Shown one piece after another: positions 8,847-18,062 of a DNA stretch of 40,619 bases. The DNA comes from an uncultured Bacteroidales bacterium (GTDB lineage Bacteria; Bacteroidota; Bacteroidia; Bacteroidales; UBA932), in the NCBI GenBank assembly GCA_900318445.1, contig ONKO01000016.1, forward strand, positions 1 through 40,619, written 5' to 3'. The notes beneath the pieces were generated by a model, which did no database searches, was not told the origin of the DNA, and worked only from the letters and a program-made list of their open reading frames with translations. Both the position numbers and the translations under genes were made by a program. Every line of letters begins with the position of its first letter. Within the stretch, counting starts at the first letter, position 1.

Positions 8847-8874
8847 GTTTATGCGACCGACCGATAAATTCGGA
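8829..8874 (-). repeat. 46-bp dispersed repeat, copy A
   Basis: Read on the minus strand this segment matches 40472-40517 at 43 of 46 positions. It comprises the outer half of hairpin 2 (GTCGCAGGTC, TGCAAAAA) plus a 20-bp flank containing ATCGGTCGGTCGCA. The copies are inverted relative to each other. The shared flank shows that the repeated unit extends beyond the hairpin. Confidence 0.8.
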
Positions 8875-8884
8875 TTAACAAGCA

Positions 8885-10315
8885 TTACTGCAAAATCTCC
8901 CTGGCTAGAGCGTTGACGGCATCAACGTCGATTGGTTCGAGGACGATTTCTTCCGGCTCCAGATCCAGGAGGAACTGCATATAGTTGGGGAGTGTGAGCA
9001 ACTGGCCTTCCCGGCCGACATTGTAGTCGCCGAATTTGATGGCGTGAAATATGTGGTAATTATCCGGATGCTTCAGGGCTGTAGAGAGGCTTTTAGCCTT
9101 TGCTGTTTTAGCTTTAACTTCCACAGGAACACATTCACCTTTGTAGCTAATAAGGAAATCCAGCTCCATCCCCGATTCTTTACGATAGTAATAAAGACTA
9201 TGTCCCTTTTTGTGCAGTGTGTCTGCCATCAAATTCTCATATATAGCCCCTTTGAAACCGCCTAGATTTCCTTGTAGTATATCGCTTCTTGTGGATCCTC
9301 CAAGCATAGTGACGAGAAGGCCGATATCCGTCATATAAACCTTAAATACAGACTCAATGGCATTTCCTTCAATCGGTAAACCTGTTGCCGCTGTATTATA
9401 GCACCGTCGTATCATCCCTGCATCTTCAAGCCATTGCAGGGAACCGACATACTCTTCGGCGCGGCCGTCCTTTTTAATTAGGTTATACTGGAATTTTTTG
9501 TAGTCCTTGGCAAGCTGTTTCGTAATAGAATCAAAACAACCACGAATATATGGCTTATCATCATCTCTGGCATACTTCACCATATCATCCTTATATTCCT
9601 TAAGAATCTTGCGCAGAACCGCGTTAACTTTGCTCAGGTTTTTTGTCTCAAGCAATTTGTTAACGGCAGCTGGGAGTCCACCGACTGCAACATATCTGTT
9701 CAGAAGATCTTTCAGTGCCACATGGATTCCAAGTGAAACAGGAGATTCTTTCTTCAAGCAATCTTTCAAGTAATCGATAACTTGTTCCGACAGTCCATTG
9801 GCCCAAAGGAACTCTTCGAAATCCAGTGGATACATCTCCACAATATCCTCATATCCTACTGGGACCGAATTCTTTCCGAGCTTCAAGCCGTCCTGCTGAA
9901 TGTGCTTTTCTTTCTTCTTTTCTTCACCGTACCCGAGAACACCAAGGAGAGATCCGGTAGAGATTACGTCAAAGCGACCATCTTCCTTGAAAAACTTCAA
10001 GGATGTTCGCGCATCCGGACAATCCTGGATCTCATCAAAGATAAAGCATGTTTCTCCCGGAACGAAATTCGAGCCATGGATTTGAGTTGAGAGTTCCATC
10101 AAAATGTTGTCAACTTCCTTAGAGCCTAGAAACGCCGCTATGCGCTTTGGCTGCTTAATGAAGTTAAGATAATAAACGTATTTGTAGTTCTCCTCAGCAA
10201 ACTTGCGTGCGATGAAAGTTTTCCCACATTGACGGAGCCCCATAATTACGAGAGGATTATGGTCTGGAGTGTCCTTCCACTTTATAAGATAGTCTTCTAT
10301 TTTTCGCCTTAACAT
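8885..10315 (-). CDS. AAA_14 ATPase with DUF4143 domain
   Basis: This is a 476-residue protein of the ATP-binding family common in many copies in Bacteroidetes and archaea. The N-terminal P-loop is GLRQCGKT, followed by a Walker-B-like FIFDEIQDCP and the sensor-like ISTGSLLG. The C-terminal DUF4143 region ends in a PD-(D/E)XK-like pattern (MELDFLI then VPVEVKA), suggesting a nuclease-derived fold. The biological role of the family is not established. The start MLRRKIEDYL is chosen because a TTG-N20-TATTTTTG promoter lies just upstream, and the longer frame would start above that promoter. The gene is visibly AT-richer than its neighbours, with unlike codon use, which points to transfer. A palindromic repeat touches its 3' side. 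Confidence 0.88.
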   Translation of the reverse strand: MLRRKIEDYLIKWKDTPDHNPLVIMGLRQCGKTFIARKFAEENYKYVYYLNFIKQPKRIAAFLGSKEVDNILMELSTQIHGSNFVPGETCFIFDEIQDCPDARTSLKFFKEDGRFDVISTGSLLGVLGYGEEKKKEKHIQQDGLKLGKNSVPVGYEDIVEMYPLDFEEFLWANGLSEQVIDYLKDCLKKESPVSLGIHVALKDLLNRYVAVGGLPAAVNKLLETKNLSKVNAVLRKILKEYKDDMVKYARDDDKPYIRGCFDSITKQLAKDYKKFQYNLIKKDGRAEEYVGSLQWLEDAGMIRRCYNTAATGLPIEGNAIESVFKVYMTDIGLLVTMLGGSTRSDILQGNLGGFKGAIYENLMADTLHKKGHSLYYYRKESGMELDFLISYKGECVPVEVKAKTAKAKSLSTALKHPDNYHIFHAIKFGDYNVGREGQLLTLPNYMQFLLDLEPEEIVLEPIDVDAVNALAREILQ

Positions 10316-10335
10316 ATAAACATATCGTTTTGATG

Positions 10336-10366
10336 CAAAAATACGTTTTTCTGGGCGAAAAATCAA
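10336..10366 (-). promoter_or_regulatory. promoter of the AAA_14 gene
   Basis: On the minus strand TTG (10366-10364) is followed after 20 bases by TATTTTTG (10343-10336), a good match to the Bacteroidetes TTG / TAnnTTTG consensus. Transcription would start about 14 bases before the ATG at 10315. Confidence 0.6.
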
Positions 10367-10475
10367 GGGTTTCCACGTTTTTCCGAACGAAAATTATGCG
10401 AATCACACCGTTATTCTGAACGAATAATTTACTTTTATTATCTTATTATCAGCTTATTACGCAAAAGTTAGCAAA

Positions 10476-11825
10476 TTACTTTCCGATGCAATGCTTCGCA
10501 AATATATTCTGCAGAATAGTCTCGGGGTCCAGGAGGTCGGTGCCGAGGATGGCATTGACGGAGGAGAGGGCGCGGCGGAGGTCTTCGGCCACGAGGTCGG
10601 AGGGGATGCCGCGGGTGAGGGCGCCGATGCAGTCGGCGAGGGCCGATGACGCATTGCGCAGGGCCTCGAAGTGGCGGAGGTTTGTGACGAAGGTGGAGTC
10701 TTCGCTGGGGATGAGGTCTTTTTCGGCCGCGAGGAGCCCTTCCTTCAGCGCTTCGATCCCCTGGCCGTACTTTGCGGATATAACAAAAACGTTATCGATA
10801 TTAACATTTTTGTTACACTCCAATAAGTCAGCCTTATTATAGATTAGGAAGACCTTTTTGTCCTTCAGGCGTTCGTCTGCCAGATTGAAGGCCTCCTTCT
10901 TTGTGGCATCCTGCATCACCAGCACAATCTCGGCCTGGGAAATGGCGCGGAAACTGCGCTCGATGCCCATCTTTTCTACGGTGTCCTCAGACTCGCGGAT
11001 GCCGGCGGTGTCAATGAAGCGGAAGAGGATGCCGCCCAAGTTCAGGGTCTCTTCGAGGGTGTCCCGCGTGGTGCCCGGAATGTCCGTCACAATGGCGCGT
11101 TCTTCTCCCACCAGGGCGTTGAGGAGGGTGCTTTTACCAGCATTGGCCGGGCCGACGATGGCGACCGGCACGCCGTTTTTGATCATGTTGCCCTGCCGGA
11201 AAGAAGCCGCCAGGGTGTCCACATGGGCCTTGCCTTCTTCCAGAAGTTTCAGAAGTTTCCTTCGATCGGCGAACTCCACGTCTTCCTCGGAGAAGTCCAG
11301 TTCCAACTCCATGAGGGAAGCCATTTCCAGCAGCTGCTCCCGCAGGCGTTCGAGCTGGGCCGAGAACCCGCCCTTCAGCTGGTTCATGGCTACGCGGTGC
11401 GACGCAGCGGTGGTGGAGGCGATGACATCGGCCACAGCCTCGGCCTGCGCCAGGTCCATCTTTCCGTTAAGGAAAGCGCGCCGCGTAAACTCGCCGGGCT
11501 GGGCAAAGCGTGCGCCCGCTTCCAGAAGGAGCCGCACCAGCTCCTCTACGATGTAGGCCGATGCATGTGTGGAAATCTCCACCGAATCTTCTCCTGTGTA
11601 GCTGTGCGGGGTGCGGAACACGGACACCATCACCTGGTCCAGGCCGGGCACTTCTCCGTAGTGAAGCGTATAGCCTGCGGCCTCGGAAACCGTCCCGGAG
11701 GCCAGCCGTACTACGGCGTCCGTGATGCGGAAAGATTCCGGCCCGCTGATGCGGACAATGGAAATTGCTCCGGTACCTGGAGTGGTAGCCGGAGCAACGA
11801 TGGTGTCTGTGTATAGATTCTTCAC
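10476..11825 (-). CDS. mnmE: tRNA modification GTPase MnmE
   Basis: This is a 449-residue cytoplasmic GTPase that, with MnmG, installs the cmnm5/mnm5 group on U34 of certain tRNAs using methylene-tetrahydrofolate. The N-terminal formyl-THF-binding domain begins DTIVAPATTPGTGAI. The inserted G domain has G1 GPANAGKS (225-232), G2 DIPGTTRD (248-255), G3 DTAG (272-275) and G4 NKAD (330-333). The essential C-terminal CIGK box is intact. The start codon is GTG and overlaps the rho stop by one base (TAGTG), so translation is coupled to rho. Length is normal. The 150-base gap downstream is AT-rich and holds the AAA_14 promoter. Confidence 0.97.
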   Translation of the reverse strand: MKNLYTDTIVAPATTPGTGAISIVRISGPESFRITDAVVRLASGTVSEAAGYTLHYGEVPGLDQVMVSVFRTPHSYTGEDSVEISTHASAYIVEELVRLLLEAGARFAQPGEFTRRAFLNGKMDLAQAEAVADVIASTTAASHRVAMNQLKGGFSAQLERLREQLLEMASLMELELDFSEEDVEFADRRKLLKLLEEGKAHVDTLAASFRQGNMIKNGVPVAIVGPANAGKSTLLNALVGEERAIVTDIPGTTRDTLEETLNLGGILFRFIDTAGIRESEDTVEKMGIERSFRAISQAEIVLVMQDATKKEAFNLADERLKDKKVFLIYNKADLLECNKNVNIDNVFVISAKYGQGIEALKEGLLAAEKDLIPSEDSTFVTNLRHFEALRNASSALADCIGALTRGIPSDLVAEDLRRALSSVNAILGTDLLDPETILQNIFAKHCIGK

Positions 11826-13588
11826 TAGTCGTAACGTCCAAACTTGGACATGTTGTCAATGAGGTCCTTGTTGGTCTTGAACTCGTCCATGTGCTGCTGC
11901 ATCCAGGTCATGGCCTCTACGGGGTTCATGTCCGAGAGAAGTTTCCGGAGAATCCAGATGCGGTTGTTGGTGTACGGGTCGTAGAGGAGGTCGTCTCGGC
12001 GGGTGCTGGAGAGTACCAGGTTCACGGCCGGGAAGATGCGCTTGTTGGACAGGTTGCGGTCCAGCTGCAGCTCCATGTTGCCGGTACCCTTGAATTCCTC
12101 GAAGATAACGTCGTCCATCTTGGAACCGGTCTCGGTGAGGGCCGTGGCCAGGATGGTGAGGGAACCGCCGCCTTCAATGTTACGGGCGGCGCCGAAGAAG
12201 CGCTTGGGCTTCTGGAGGGCGTTGGCGTCCACACCACCGGTGAGCACCTTGCCGGAAGCCGGCTGTACGGTGTTGTAGGCACGGGCGAGACGAGTGATGG
12301 AGTCCAGGAGGATGACGACGTCGTGGCCGCATTCCACCAGGCGGCGGGCCTTGTCCAGGACCATGTTGGCCACCTTGACGTGACGCTCGGCGGGCTCGTC
12401 GAAGGTAGAGGCCACGACCTCGGCCTTGACGCTGCGCTGCATGTCGGTCACTTCCTCCGGACGCTCGTCGATGAGGAGGACAATCTCATATACCTCCGGG
12501 TGGTTGTCGGCGATGGCGTTGGCGATGGCCTTGAGGAGCATGGTCTTACCCGTCTTGGGCTGTGCCACGATGAGGCCGCGCTGGCCCTTGCCGATGGGCG
12601 TGAACATATCCACTACACGGATGCTCTGGTCTTTCTCATGGCCGTGTCCGAGGAGGTTGAATTTCTCCGTGGGGAACAGGGGAGTGAGGAAGTCGAAGGG
12701 CACGCGGTCGCGTACGAATTCCGGGGTGCGTCCGTTGATGAATTTGATTTTGACCAGCGGGAAGTACTTGTCTCCCTCCCTGGGAGGACGGATTTCACCG
12801 GTGACGGTGTCTCCGTTCTTGAGGGCGTTCTGCTTGATCTGCTGTTGGGAAACGTAGATGTCGTCCGGGCTGTTGAGGTAGTTGTAGTCGCTGGAGCGAA
12901 GGAAACCGTAACCGTCGGGCATGATTTCCAGGACGCCGGTGGCTTCTACGGAACCCTCGAACTCGATGCGGGGCTGCTTGGCCGGTTTCTCCGGCTTTTC
13001 GGGCTTCTCCTGCTTCTCGGGCTGGGCCTGGGCCTGCTGCCCCTGCTGCTGGCCCTTATTCTTCTTTTTACTTTTCTTCAGCTCCTGAATCTCTTCCTGC
13101 TGGGCTTCGTCGTCCTTGAGGTCGTCAAACAGGTTGTGGATGAACTGCTTGCTGTCCACTTCGCCGGCCTTTGGGGCCTCGGCGGGAGCTTCTGCCACAG
13201 CGGCCTCTGCGGGGGCTTCGGCGGCGGCAGCAGCAGGAGCGGCGGGTGCCGCATCTTCGGCCGGCGCAGCCTTGGGCTTGCGGCCGCGCTTCTTGGGCTG
13301 CGGCTGGGCAGCATCGGCCTGCTGCTTCTCCTGAGCGGCGGGAGCGGCCTCCTTGGGCTCCTTCGTCTCCTTGGGCGCTTTATCCTCTTTCTTCGGGCGG
13401 CCACGTTTTTTGGCAGCCGGCTTGGGCTCGGAGGGCTTCTGGGACTCGATCACGGCTTCCTGGTCCAGGATGGCAAATCCCAGGGCGGCGCGGTCCATTT
13501 TCTTGGCGCCCTTGATTTCCAGGGATTCGGCAATGCTTCTGAGCTGTTCTTCGCTCATCGCATTCAATTCTAATAAGCTATGAGGCAT
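11825..13588 (-). CDS. rho: transcription termination factor Rho
   Basis: This is a 587-residue hexameric RNA helicase that terminates transcription. The start is [11 protein letters not shown] at 13588, 3' of a strong promoter; an alternative start is the ATG at 13558. A Rho_N-like segment ([19 protein letters not shown]) comes first. A disordered, Ala/Pro/Lys/Glu/Gln-rich insertion of roughly 170 residues follows. Then comes a cold-shock-type RNA-binding domain ([20 protein letters not shown]) and the RecA-like motor with P-loop [27 protein letters not shown] and the Q/R-loop region [10 protein letters not shown]. The insertion is typical of Bacteroidetes Rho and may alter RNA binding or phase behaviour. 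mnmE is translationally coupled downstream. Confidence 0.97.
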   Translation of the reverse strand: MPHSLLELNAMSEEQLRSIAESLEIKGAKKMDRAALGFAILDQEAVIESQKPSEPKPAAKKRGRPKKEDKAPKETKEPKEAAPAAQEKQQADAAQPQPKKRGRKPKAAPAEDAAPAAPAAAAAEAPAEAAVAEAPAEAPKAGEVDSKQFIHNLFDDLKDDEAQQEEIQELKKSKKKNKGQQQGQQAQAQPEKQEKPEKPEKPAKQPRIEFEGSVEATGVLEIMPDGYGFLRSSDYNYLNSPDDIYVSQQQIKQNALKNGDTVTGEIRPPREGDKYFPLVKIKFINGRTPEFVRDRVPFDFLTPLFPTEKFNLLGHGHEKDQSIRVVDMFTPIGKGQRGLIVAQPKTGKTMLLKAIANAIADNHPEVYEIVLLIDERPEEVTDMQRSVKAEVVASTFDEPAERHVKVANMVLDKARRLVECGHDVVILLDSITRLARAYNTVQPASGKVLTGGVDANALQKPKRFFGAARNIEGGGSLTILATALTETGSKMDDVIFEEFKGTGNMELQLDRNLSNKRIFPAVNLVLSSTRRDDLLYDPYTNNRIWILRKLLSDMNPVEAMTWMQQHMDEFKTNKDLIDNMSKFGRYD

Positions 13589-13623
13589 TTTAAAAATATA
13601 TTTTCCGGTAAATGCGGCTTCCA

Positions 13624-13636
13624 GAGCTGAAAGCTC
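13624..13636 (-). promoter_or_regulatory. small hairpin at the start of the rho transcript
   Basis: GAGCT (13624-13628) can pair with AGCTC (13632-13636) over three bases, at about the predicted transcription start of rho. It could stabilise the 5' end or mark an autoregulatory site. The stem is short and the assignment is weak. Confidence 0.25.
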
Positions 13637-13640
13637 GCTG

Positions 13641-13670
13641 CAAAGATACAAATAATTGTTGAAATAACAA
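13641..13670 (-). promoter_or_regulatory. promoter of rho-mnmE
   Basis: TTG (13670-13668) is followed after 19 bases by TATCTTTG (13648-13641) on the minus strand. The -33 box lies directly after the lptD stop. A small inverted repeat TTGTT/AACAA overlaps the -33 region and could be an operator. The predicted leader is about 45 bases. Confidence 0.75.
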
Positions 13671-16577
13671 CTACTTGAGCATATTATCCATGTAGCTGTC
13701 GCTCTTTTTGAAGCGCAGGAGGTCTGCAAGGGCCGACGCATTGGCGGCAATTCTGAAGCTGTAGCTCTTCCACTGTCCCATAGGCACCCAGCTCACGGCA
13801 ATGTTGAAGCAGTGGAGGTCATAGGTGGCGCTGAACTGCGTTGTCGTCAGCTTCATAGCCATGATGTCGAAGCCGGATGTGGCCTGGATGCTCATGCGGG
13901 GCGTGAGCTTGATGTTGGCGCTGAGGTTGATGGTCTGGGTGAAGCGGTTGTTGGTGATGAGCTCCTTGGTGGCCGACTGGTACGTATAGCTCTTGGAGTA
14001 ATTGAAAGAGTAGCTGGCGTTGATGGACCACGGAGCATTGGTGTTCATATAGTACACATAGCCGCCGGGGATGTATTCTCCGGTGACGGGATGGTAGTAT
14101 ATGCGCTGGTAGGAGTTGGCGTTGGAGTCTCCGCCGCCCCTCTTGCCGTCGTTGCCGTCGGTAGCACCCTTTCCGTTGAAGGAGACGGAGGCCGACAGCG
14201 ACGCGTTGGTCAGCCGCGCGAGGAGACCGTTCTGCGTAACCTGGAACTTATTGATGCGCTGGCCCCTCTCGTTGATGGCATACGGGTCGAAGTTGAGGTT
14301 TCCGCTGATATTGATTTTGTTCAGGAGGTTGGTGGAGGCCGATATGCCGATGTTCTGCATGCGCAGGGAGTCGGCCAGGAAGTTGTAGCTGGTGTTGATG
14401 TTGAGCTGGTCCAGGATCTTGACCTTCTTGGTGCCGGTTCCCGTGGTGTCGCGGATGTCCCGCACCTTGGCCTCGAGGTTGTTGCCGATGGACAGGGACA
14501 TGGTAGCGCTCTTTCCTCTTGACGGCGGAGATGCTGTATTGTGGTTGCCGCTGAGACTGTATATATTATACATGGACTCGGCGTGGTAGCCGCCCCGCTT
14601 GTCGTAGTAGGCGTCCAGCGTGCGCCAGCCGTTGAAGGCCGTTCCTTTCTCCGGGGAAAGGCTCACGGAAACGGACGGCGAAATCACGTGGCGGATGGCC
14701 TGCACCTTGCGGTGCTTGCCAAAGTTGAACATGCCGTAGATACGCGTGGACATGGAGAAGCTGCCGGAGTACGTATGCGTGGCTCCGAAGCCGTTGAAGG
14801 CCGTTCCGGGGTCGGTCTCTACCCGCTGGGCGATGACCTCGTTGCCCTCACGGTCGGTGACCAGGACGGGATTCCCATTCTCGTCCACCTCCGGCACCAG
14901 CGTCTGGCTGCCCTTGGAGAACATCCAGTTTTGCCCGTAGCTCACGCTGGGCGTCACGTTGATGTATTTGAAGAGGGTGAAGTTGGGAAGGCCAATCTGG
15001 AAGGAGTGCGTCATGCCGTTGGTCATGCGCTGTAGCGCCTTGGTGGCCAGGGAGTCTCCGAACTCCTTGACGCGGATGACGTTCCCGGCGGCGTCGGTGT
15101 CGGTGACAAAATTTCCGTTTGCGTCCATCACATAGTCCTGCAAGTCCCTGACCTTGAAGTTGATCCGGTTCTGGAACGATGTATTGTAACCGAAGGAAAT
15201 CTTCTCGTAGAACTTTTCCTTTCCCACGCGGTTCTTCTGCTTGAAAGGATAGAACCTCGTTACGGAGAACGTAATGTTGGGAAGCGTGATGGAGTAGCTG
15301 GAGTCGCGGGAGTTCTGGTTGTGCAGGGCGTTCACGCTCAGGTTCATCTTTCCGTTCCAGTTGTGGGAATAGGAGATGGAGGAGGAAATCTGGTTTTGCT
15401 GGGCTTCCTGCACCGAGCGCGAGTTGTAGCGGCTGTTGGACGGGCTGGAGAAGTTCACGGATGCGCTGAACGTGGTTCCGGGGTGGGCTTTGGAGTCCTG
15501 CGAGTGCGACCAGCGCAGGCCGAAGTTCTTGCTCTGGACAAAGTCCGTGCTTCCTTTTTCGCCGGCCTGGTCGTTGGAATAGCTGAAAGAGAGCGTTCCG
15601 TTGAACTTGTAATTGACTTTGTACCGTGAGTTGACATCTACCGACCACGACCCCAGGGTAAAGTAGGAACCGGTGATGGAAATGTCAAAGTAGTCTCCGA
15701 GCACGAAGTACATGCCGGCGTCGCGGATATAGAAACCGCGCGCCTGCTCCTCACCAAAGGTGGGCATGAGGAGGCCGGTGGCGCGCTGGGGTTTCTTGGG
15801 TACAAAACCAAAGGGCAGGAAGAGGGGAACGGGCACGCCGGCCACCACGGGCCAGGCCGGGCCGAACACCGTCTTCTGGGAAGGCTGGGTGATGACTTTG
15901 GCGAGACTCAGTTTGAGGTAGTAGTGAGGCTCCTCCAGGTCACAGACGGTATAGACGCCGCTGGTGAGGTTGACGGATTTGTCGGGCATCATCTTGATGT
16001 CCTTTCCCTGCAGGAGGCCTTCGTTCTCCTTGGTGATCATGTTGGTGATGCGGGCCTTGCGCGTGTCAAAATTGTAGCGGAGCTCGTCCATCTTGTAGGA
16101 TTGGCCGCCCTGGGTCATCTCCGGCAGGCCTTCCATCTCTCCGGTGGCGATATTCTTGCGGCCGGTAGCATAGACCGTATTGGTCTTCATGTCATACTCG
16201 ATGTAGTCGGCCGTGAGTTTCATGTCCTGGTAGTTCACGGTGGCGCCGCCGTAGTAGTAGATCTTGCGGTTTCCGCCAGAGAAGTCCGTGATGATGGAAT
16301 CTTTTGCGGTGGAGAAGGCCGGCTGCTCCAGCGAGCTCTTCCCGAGGAGGTCCAGGGAATCTCTCCGGGCCGATGTCGTGGAATCGGGCCGGGCCAGGGA
16401 ATCCAGCCGTGCCAGGGAATCCGGCCTCGCGGGGAGGACGAGGGAATCGGGCAGCTGGCGCAGCGCACGCGCAGACGCCTGCGGGCCGATAGGGGTGGCG
16501 GCCGCAAGTGAAAGCGCTACGGAGAGATATTGCAAAAACTTCCTCAAGTTTGGATATTTTTTGCTAAATTTGTGCAA
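13671..16577 (-). CDS. lptD: putative LPS assembly protein LptD (OstA-like)
   Basis: This is a 968-residue outer-membrane protein that should insert lipopolysaccharide into the outer leaflet. A signal peptide-like segment ([20 protein letters not shown]) comes first. A short run of repeats built on DSLAR/PDS follows at residues about 42-75. An OstA/LptA-like jellyroll segment comes next ([18 protein letters not shown]), then a long barrel rich in alternating aromatic strands ending YMDNMLK. This matches the large Bacteroidetes LptD form. No ATG fits the frame, and the best start is TTG at 16577, 12 bases from a good -7 box, so the mRNA would have a very short leader. rho follows after an 82-bp gap with its own promoter. 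Confidence 0.88.
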   Translation of the reverse strand: MHKFSKKYPNLRKFLQYLSVALSLAAATPIGPQASARALRQLPDSLVLPARPDSLARLDSLARPDSTTSARRDSLDLLGKSSLEQPAFSTAKDSIITDFSGGNRKIYYYGGATVNYQDMKLTADYIEYDMKTNTVYATGRKNIATGEMEGLPEMTQGGQSYKMDELRYNFDTRKARITNMITKENEGLLQGKDIKMMPDKSVNLTSGVYTVCDLEEPHYYLKLSLAKVITQPSQKTVFGPAWPVVAGVPVPLFLPFGFVPKKPQRATGLLMPTFGEEQARGFYIRDAGMYFVLGDYFDISITGSYFTLGSWSVDVNSRYKVNYKFNGTLSFSYSNDQAGEKGSTDFVQSKNFGLRWSHSQDSKAHPGTTFSASVNFSSPSNSRYNSRSVQEAQQNQISSSISYSHNWNGKMNLSVNALHNQNSRDSSYSITLPNITFSVTRFYPFKQKNRVGKEKFYEKISFGYNTSFQNRINFKVRDLQDYVMDANGNFVTDTDAAGNVIRVKEFGDSLATKALQRMTNGMTHSFQIGLPNFTLFKYINVTPSVSYGQNWMFSKGSQTLVPEVDENGNPVLVTDREGNEVIAQRVETDPGTAFNGFGATHTYSGSFSMSTRIYGMFNFGKHRKVQAIRHVISPSVSVSLSPEKGTAFNGWRTLDAYYDKRGGYHAESMYNIYSLSGNHNTASPPSRGKSATMSLSIGNNLEAKVRDIRDTTGTGTKKVKILDQLNINTSYNFLADSLRMQNIGISASTNLLNKINISGNLNFDPYAINERGQRINKFQVTQNGLLARLTNASLSASVSFNGKGATDGNDGKRGGGDSNANSYQRIYYHPVTGEYIPGGYVYYMNTNAPWSINASYSFNYSKSYTYQSATKELITNNRFTQTINLSANIKLTPRMSIQATSGFDIMAMKLTTTQFSATYDLHCFNIAVSWVPMGQWKSYSFRIAANASALADLLRFKKSDSYMDNMLK

Positions 16578-16588
16578 AATATAAGATG

Positions 16589-16619
16589 CAAATTTAAGCC
16601 TAATTCCACAATTTTCAAA
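16589..16619 (-). promoter_or_regulatory. promoter of lptD
   Basis: On the minus strand TTTG (16619-16616) is followed after 19 bases by TAAATTTG (16596-16589). The predicted start of transcription lies about 5 bases from the TTG start codon. A second TAAATTTG on the plus strand (16565-16572) faces the amidase gene but lacks a well-spaced -33 box. Confidence 0.6.
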
Positions 16620-16630
16620 ACTGCATTGCC

Positions 16631-17773
16631 ATGAAGCTGCTTTCCCCCCTTTCGCTCATGCTCATTGCTGCCGCCTTTCTTGCAATCCCCGTGCCTGCGG
16701 CTTCGCAGGGCCCGATCAAGCTCAAAACAGTAGTCATTGATCCGGGGCATGGCGGCAAGGACGCCGGATGTGTAAGCAGGGACAAGAAGACCTTTGAGAA
16801 GAACATTGCATTGGACATTGCTTTGAGGCTTAACCGCAAGATTGCATCGGCCTTCCCCGATGTTGACGTCAAGATGACCCGTTCCGACGACCACTTTGTG
16901 GAACTGGAGCAGCGGGCCGTATTTGCCAATAAGGCCAACGCGAACCTCTTCATCTCTGTCCATGTGAATTCGGTAGAACGCGGGACATCGGCCAACGGAT
17001 TTTCCGTCCACGTACTGGGGCAGTCCCAGCGGAAGGGGAACGACCTCTATTCGAAGAACCTGGACCTGGTGAAGCGGGAAAACTCCGTGATTATGCTGGA
17101 AGACAATTTTGAGACGCGGTATCAGGGCTTTGACCCCAACGACCCGCAGTCTTCCATCATTTTCTCGCTCATGCAGAACGCGCATCTTTCGGCCAGTCTG
17201 GCCTTTGCCGAGGACGTGGCGGGCGCCATGGCGGGCGGTCCCATCCGCCATTCGCGCGGCGTGTCGCAGGATCCTTTCTGGGTGCTGTGGAGAACGGCCA
17301 TGCCCTCCGTCCTTATTGAGGTAGGCTTCATGAGCAATCCCGACGACCTCGCCGTCATGCGCTCGGAAGCGGGCCGGCAGGGGATTGCCGATAATATCTT
17401 TAAGGCTTTCTGCGTGTTCAAGACGCGCTATGACGGATCGGCCTCCATTCCACCGGTGGAGGATGTGAAGCCGGTGGTGACCCCTTCCGGTGAGCCGGCG
17501 GTCCCGGCAGAGCCTCAGCATCGCAACGGCCCTAAGGATGGCGTGCTGTACGGTATCCAGGTGCTGGCCATCGGCAAGAAGATGGACCCGAAGGATCCTT
17601 TCTTCCAGGGATACGAGCCCATGGAACTCAAGGTGGGGAAACTTTATAAATATATCATCTGCCCCGACACCTATCTTTCGCAGGCCAAGAAATCCTATAC
17701 CAAAGTGGTCACCATTTTTAAAGATTCTTATTTGGTAAAAGTAGAGAACGGAGCCTCCTGTCCAGTTCGGTAA
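16631..17773 (+). CDS. N-acetylmuramoyl-L-alanine amidase (Amidase_3)
   Basis: This is a 380-residue periplasmic zinc amidase that cuts the bond between muramic acid and the stem peptide during cell separation or wall turnover. A signal peptide covers residues 1-25 (ending PAASQ). The Amidase_3 domain shows VIDPGHGGKDAGC with the first zinc His, KMTRSDD, NLFISVHVNS with another zinc His, and IEVGFMSNPDD with the catalytic Glu. The C-terminal 75 residues, after a Pro-rich linker, resemble a SPOR-like peptidoglycan-binding module (GVLYGIQVLAIGKKM to the end). The gene is divergent from lptD and shares a compact 53-bp intergenic region with it. dnaA follows 289 bases downstream on the same strand. 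Confidence 0.93.
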   Translation: MKLLSPLSLMLIAAAFLAIPVPAASQGPIKLKTVVIDPGHGGKDAGCVSRDKKTFEKNIALDIALRLNRKIASAFPDVDVKMTRSDDHFVELEQRAVFANKANANLFISVHVNSVERGTSANGFSVHVLGQSQRKGNDLYSKNLDLVKRENSVIMLEDNFETRYQGFDPNDPQSSIIFSLMQNAHLSASLAFAEDVAGAMAGGPIRHSRGVSQDPFWVLWRTAMPSVLIEVGFMSNPDDLAVMRSEAGRQGIADNIFKAFCVFKTRYDGSASIPPVEDVKPVVTPSGEPAVPAEPQHRNGPKDGVLYGIQVLAIGKKMDPKDPFFQGYEPMELKVGKLYKYIICPDTYLSQAKKSYTKVVTIFKDSYLVKVENGASCPVR

Positions 17774-18062
17774 AAATCCTTAAATTCAGTAAGTTTAGGA
17801 GCCGATTATCTTGCAATTCATTATTTGGAATAATTCTAAATAACGTTGTCGGCCCGTGACCCTTAGAGTGCATGTTTTGCTTTGTAAGGTGCTTATTTTC
17901 AGCTTGTTTGAAAAAGTGTGGTTTTAGTCTTTTGCTACTTAAATTATAGCGATTAATTTTTTATAAAACAATAGTCAAATCGTTTTTTTATGAAAAATTT
18001 TTCCGCCATTTTTGCATTAGATTTAACGCAAAAACAGCACGAGTATTCTTACAGATTCCGGC
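17774..18062. other. AT-rich region upstream of dnaA
   Basis: This 289-base gap is clearly AT-richer than the genes around it. It contains a 23-bp palindrome (17821-17843), poly-T/A runs, and TAGATTTA (18018-18025), one base off the -7 consensus, 38 bases before the dnaA ATG. I see no canonical TTATCCACA DnaA box; the closest is TGTGGTTTT near 17915. It is the natural place for dnaA control sites. Whether it is part of the replication origin cannot be decided from this sequence. Confidence 0.45.
17821..17843. repeat. 23-bp palindrome upstream of dnaA
   Basis: TTATTTGGAAT and its near-exact inverse meet at a central A, with arms mismatched at one symmetric position. It lies 48 bases after the amidase stop and about 220 bases before dnaA. 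It could be an operator for a dimeric regulator or an AT-rich hairpin ending the amidase transcript. Confidence 0.5.

Larger units (their letters stand above)
8514..8884. other. repeat-bearing intergenic region upstream of susC
   Basis: These 371 bases separate the susC start from the 3' end of the AAA_14 gene. The susC-proximal half (8514-8725) holds no structure I can name beyond a weak promoter-like box. The distal half carries the two-hairpin repeat at 8752-8846, one 22-bp half-unit before it (8730-8751), and a flank (to 8874) that is almost identical to 40472-40517. No gene is supported here. Confidence 0.6.

Noticed and set aside
11891-13573. A 560-codon plus-strand frame opposite rho
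   Set aside because: It mirrors the rho gene, including its low-complexity insertion, and has no domain of its own.
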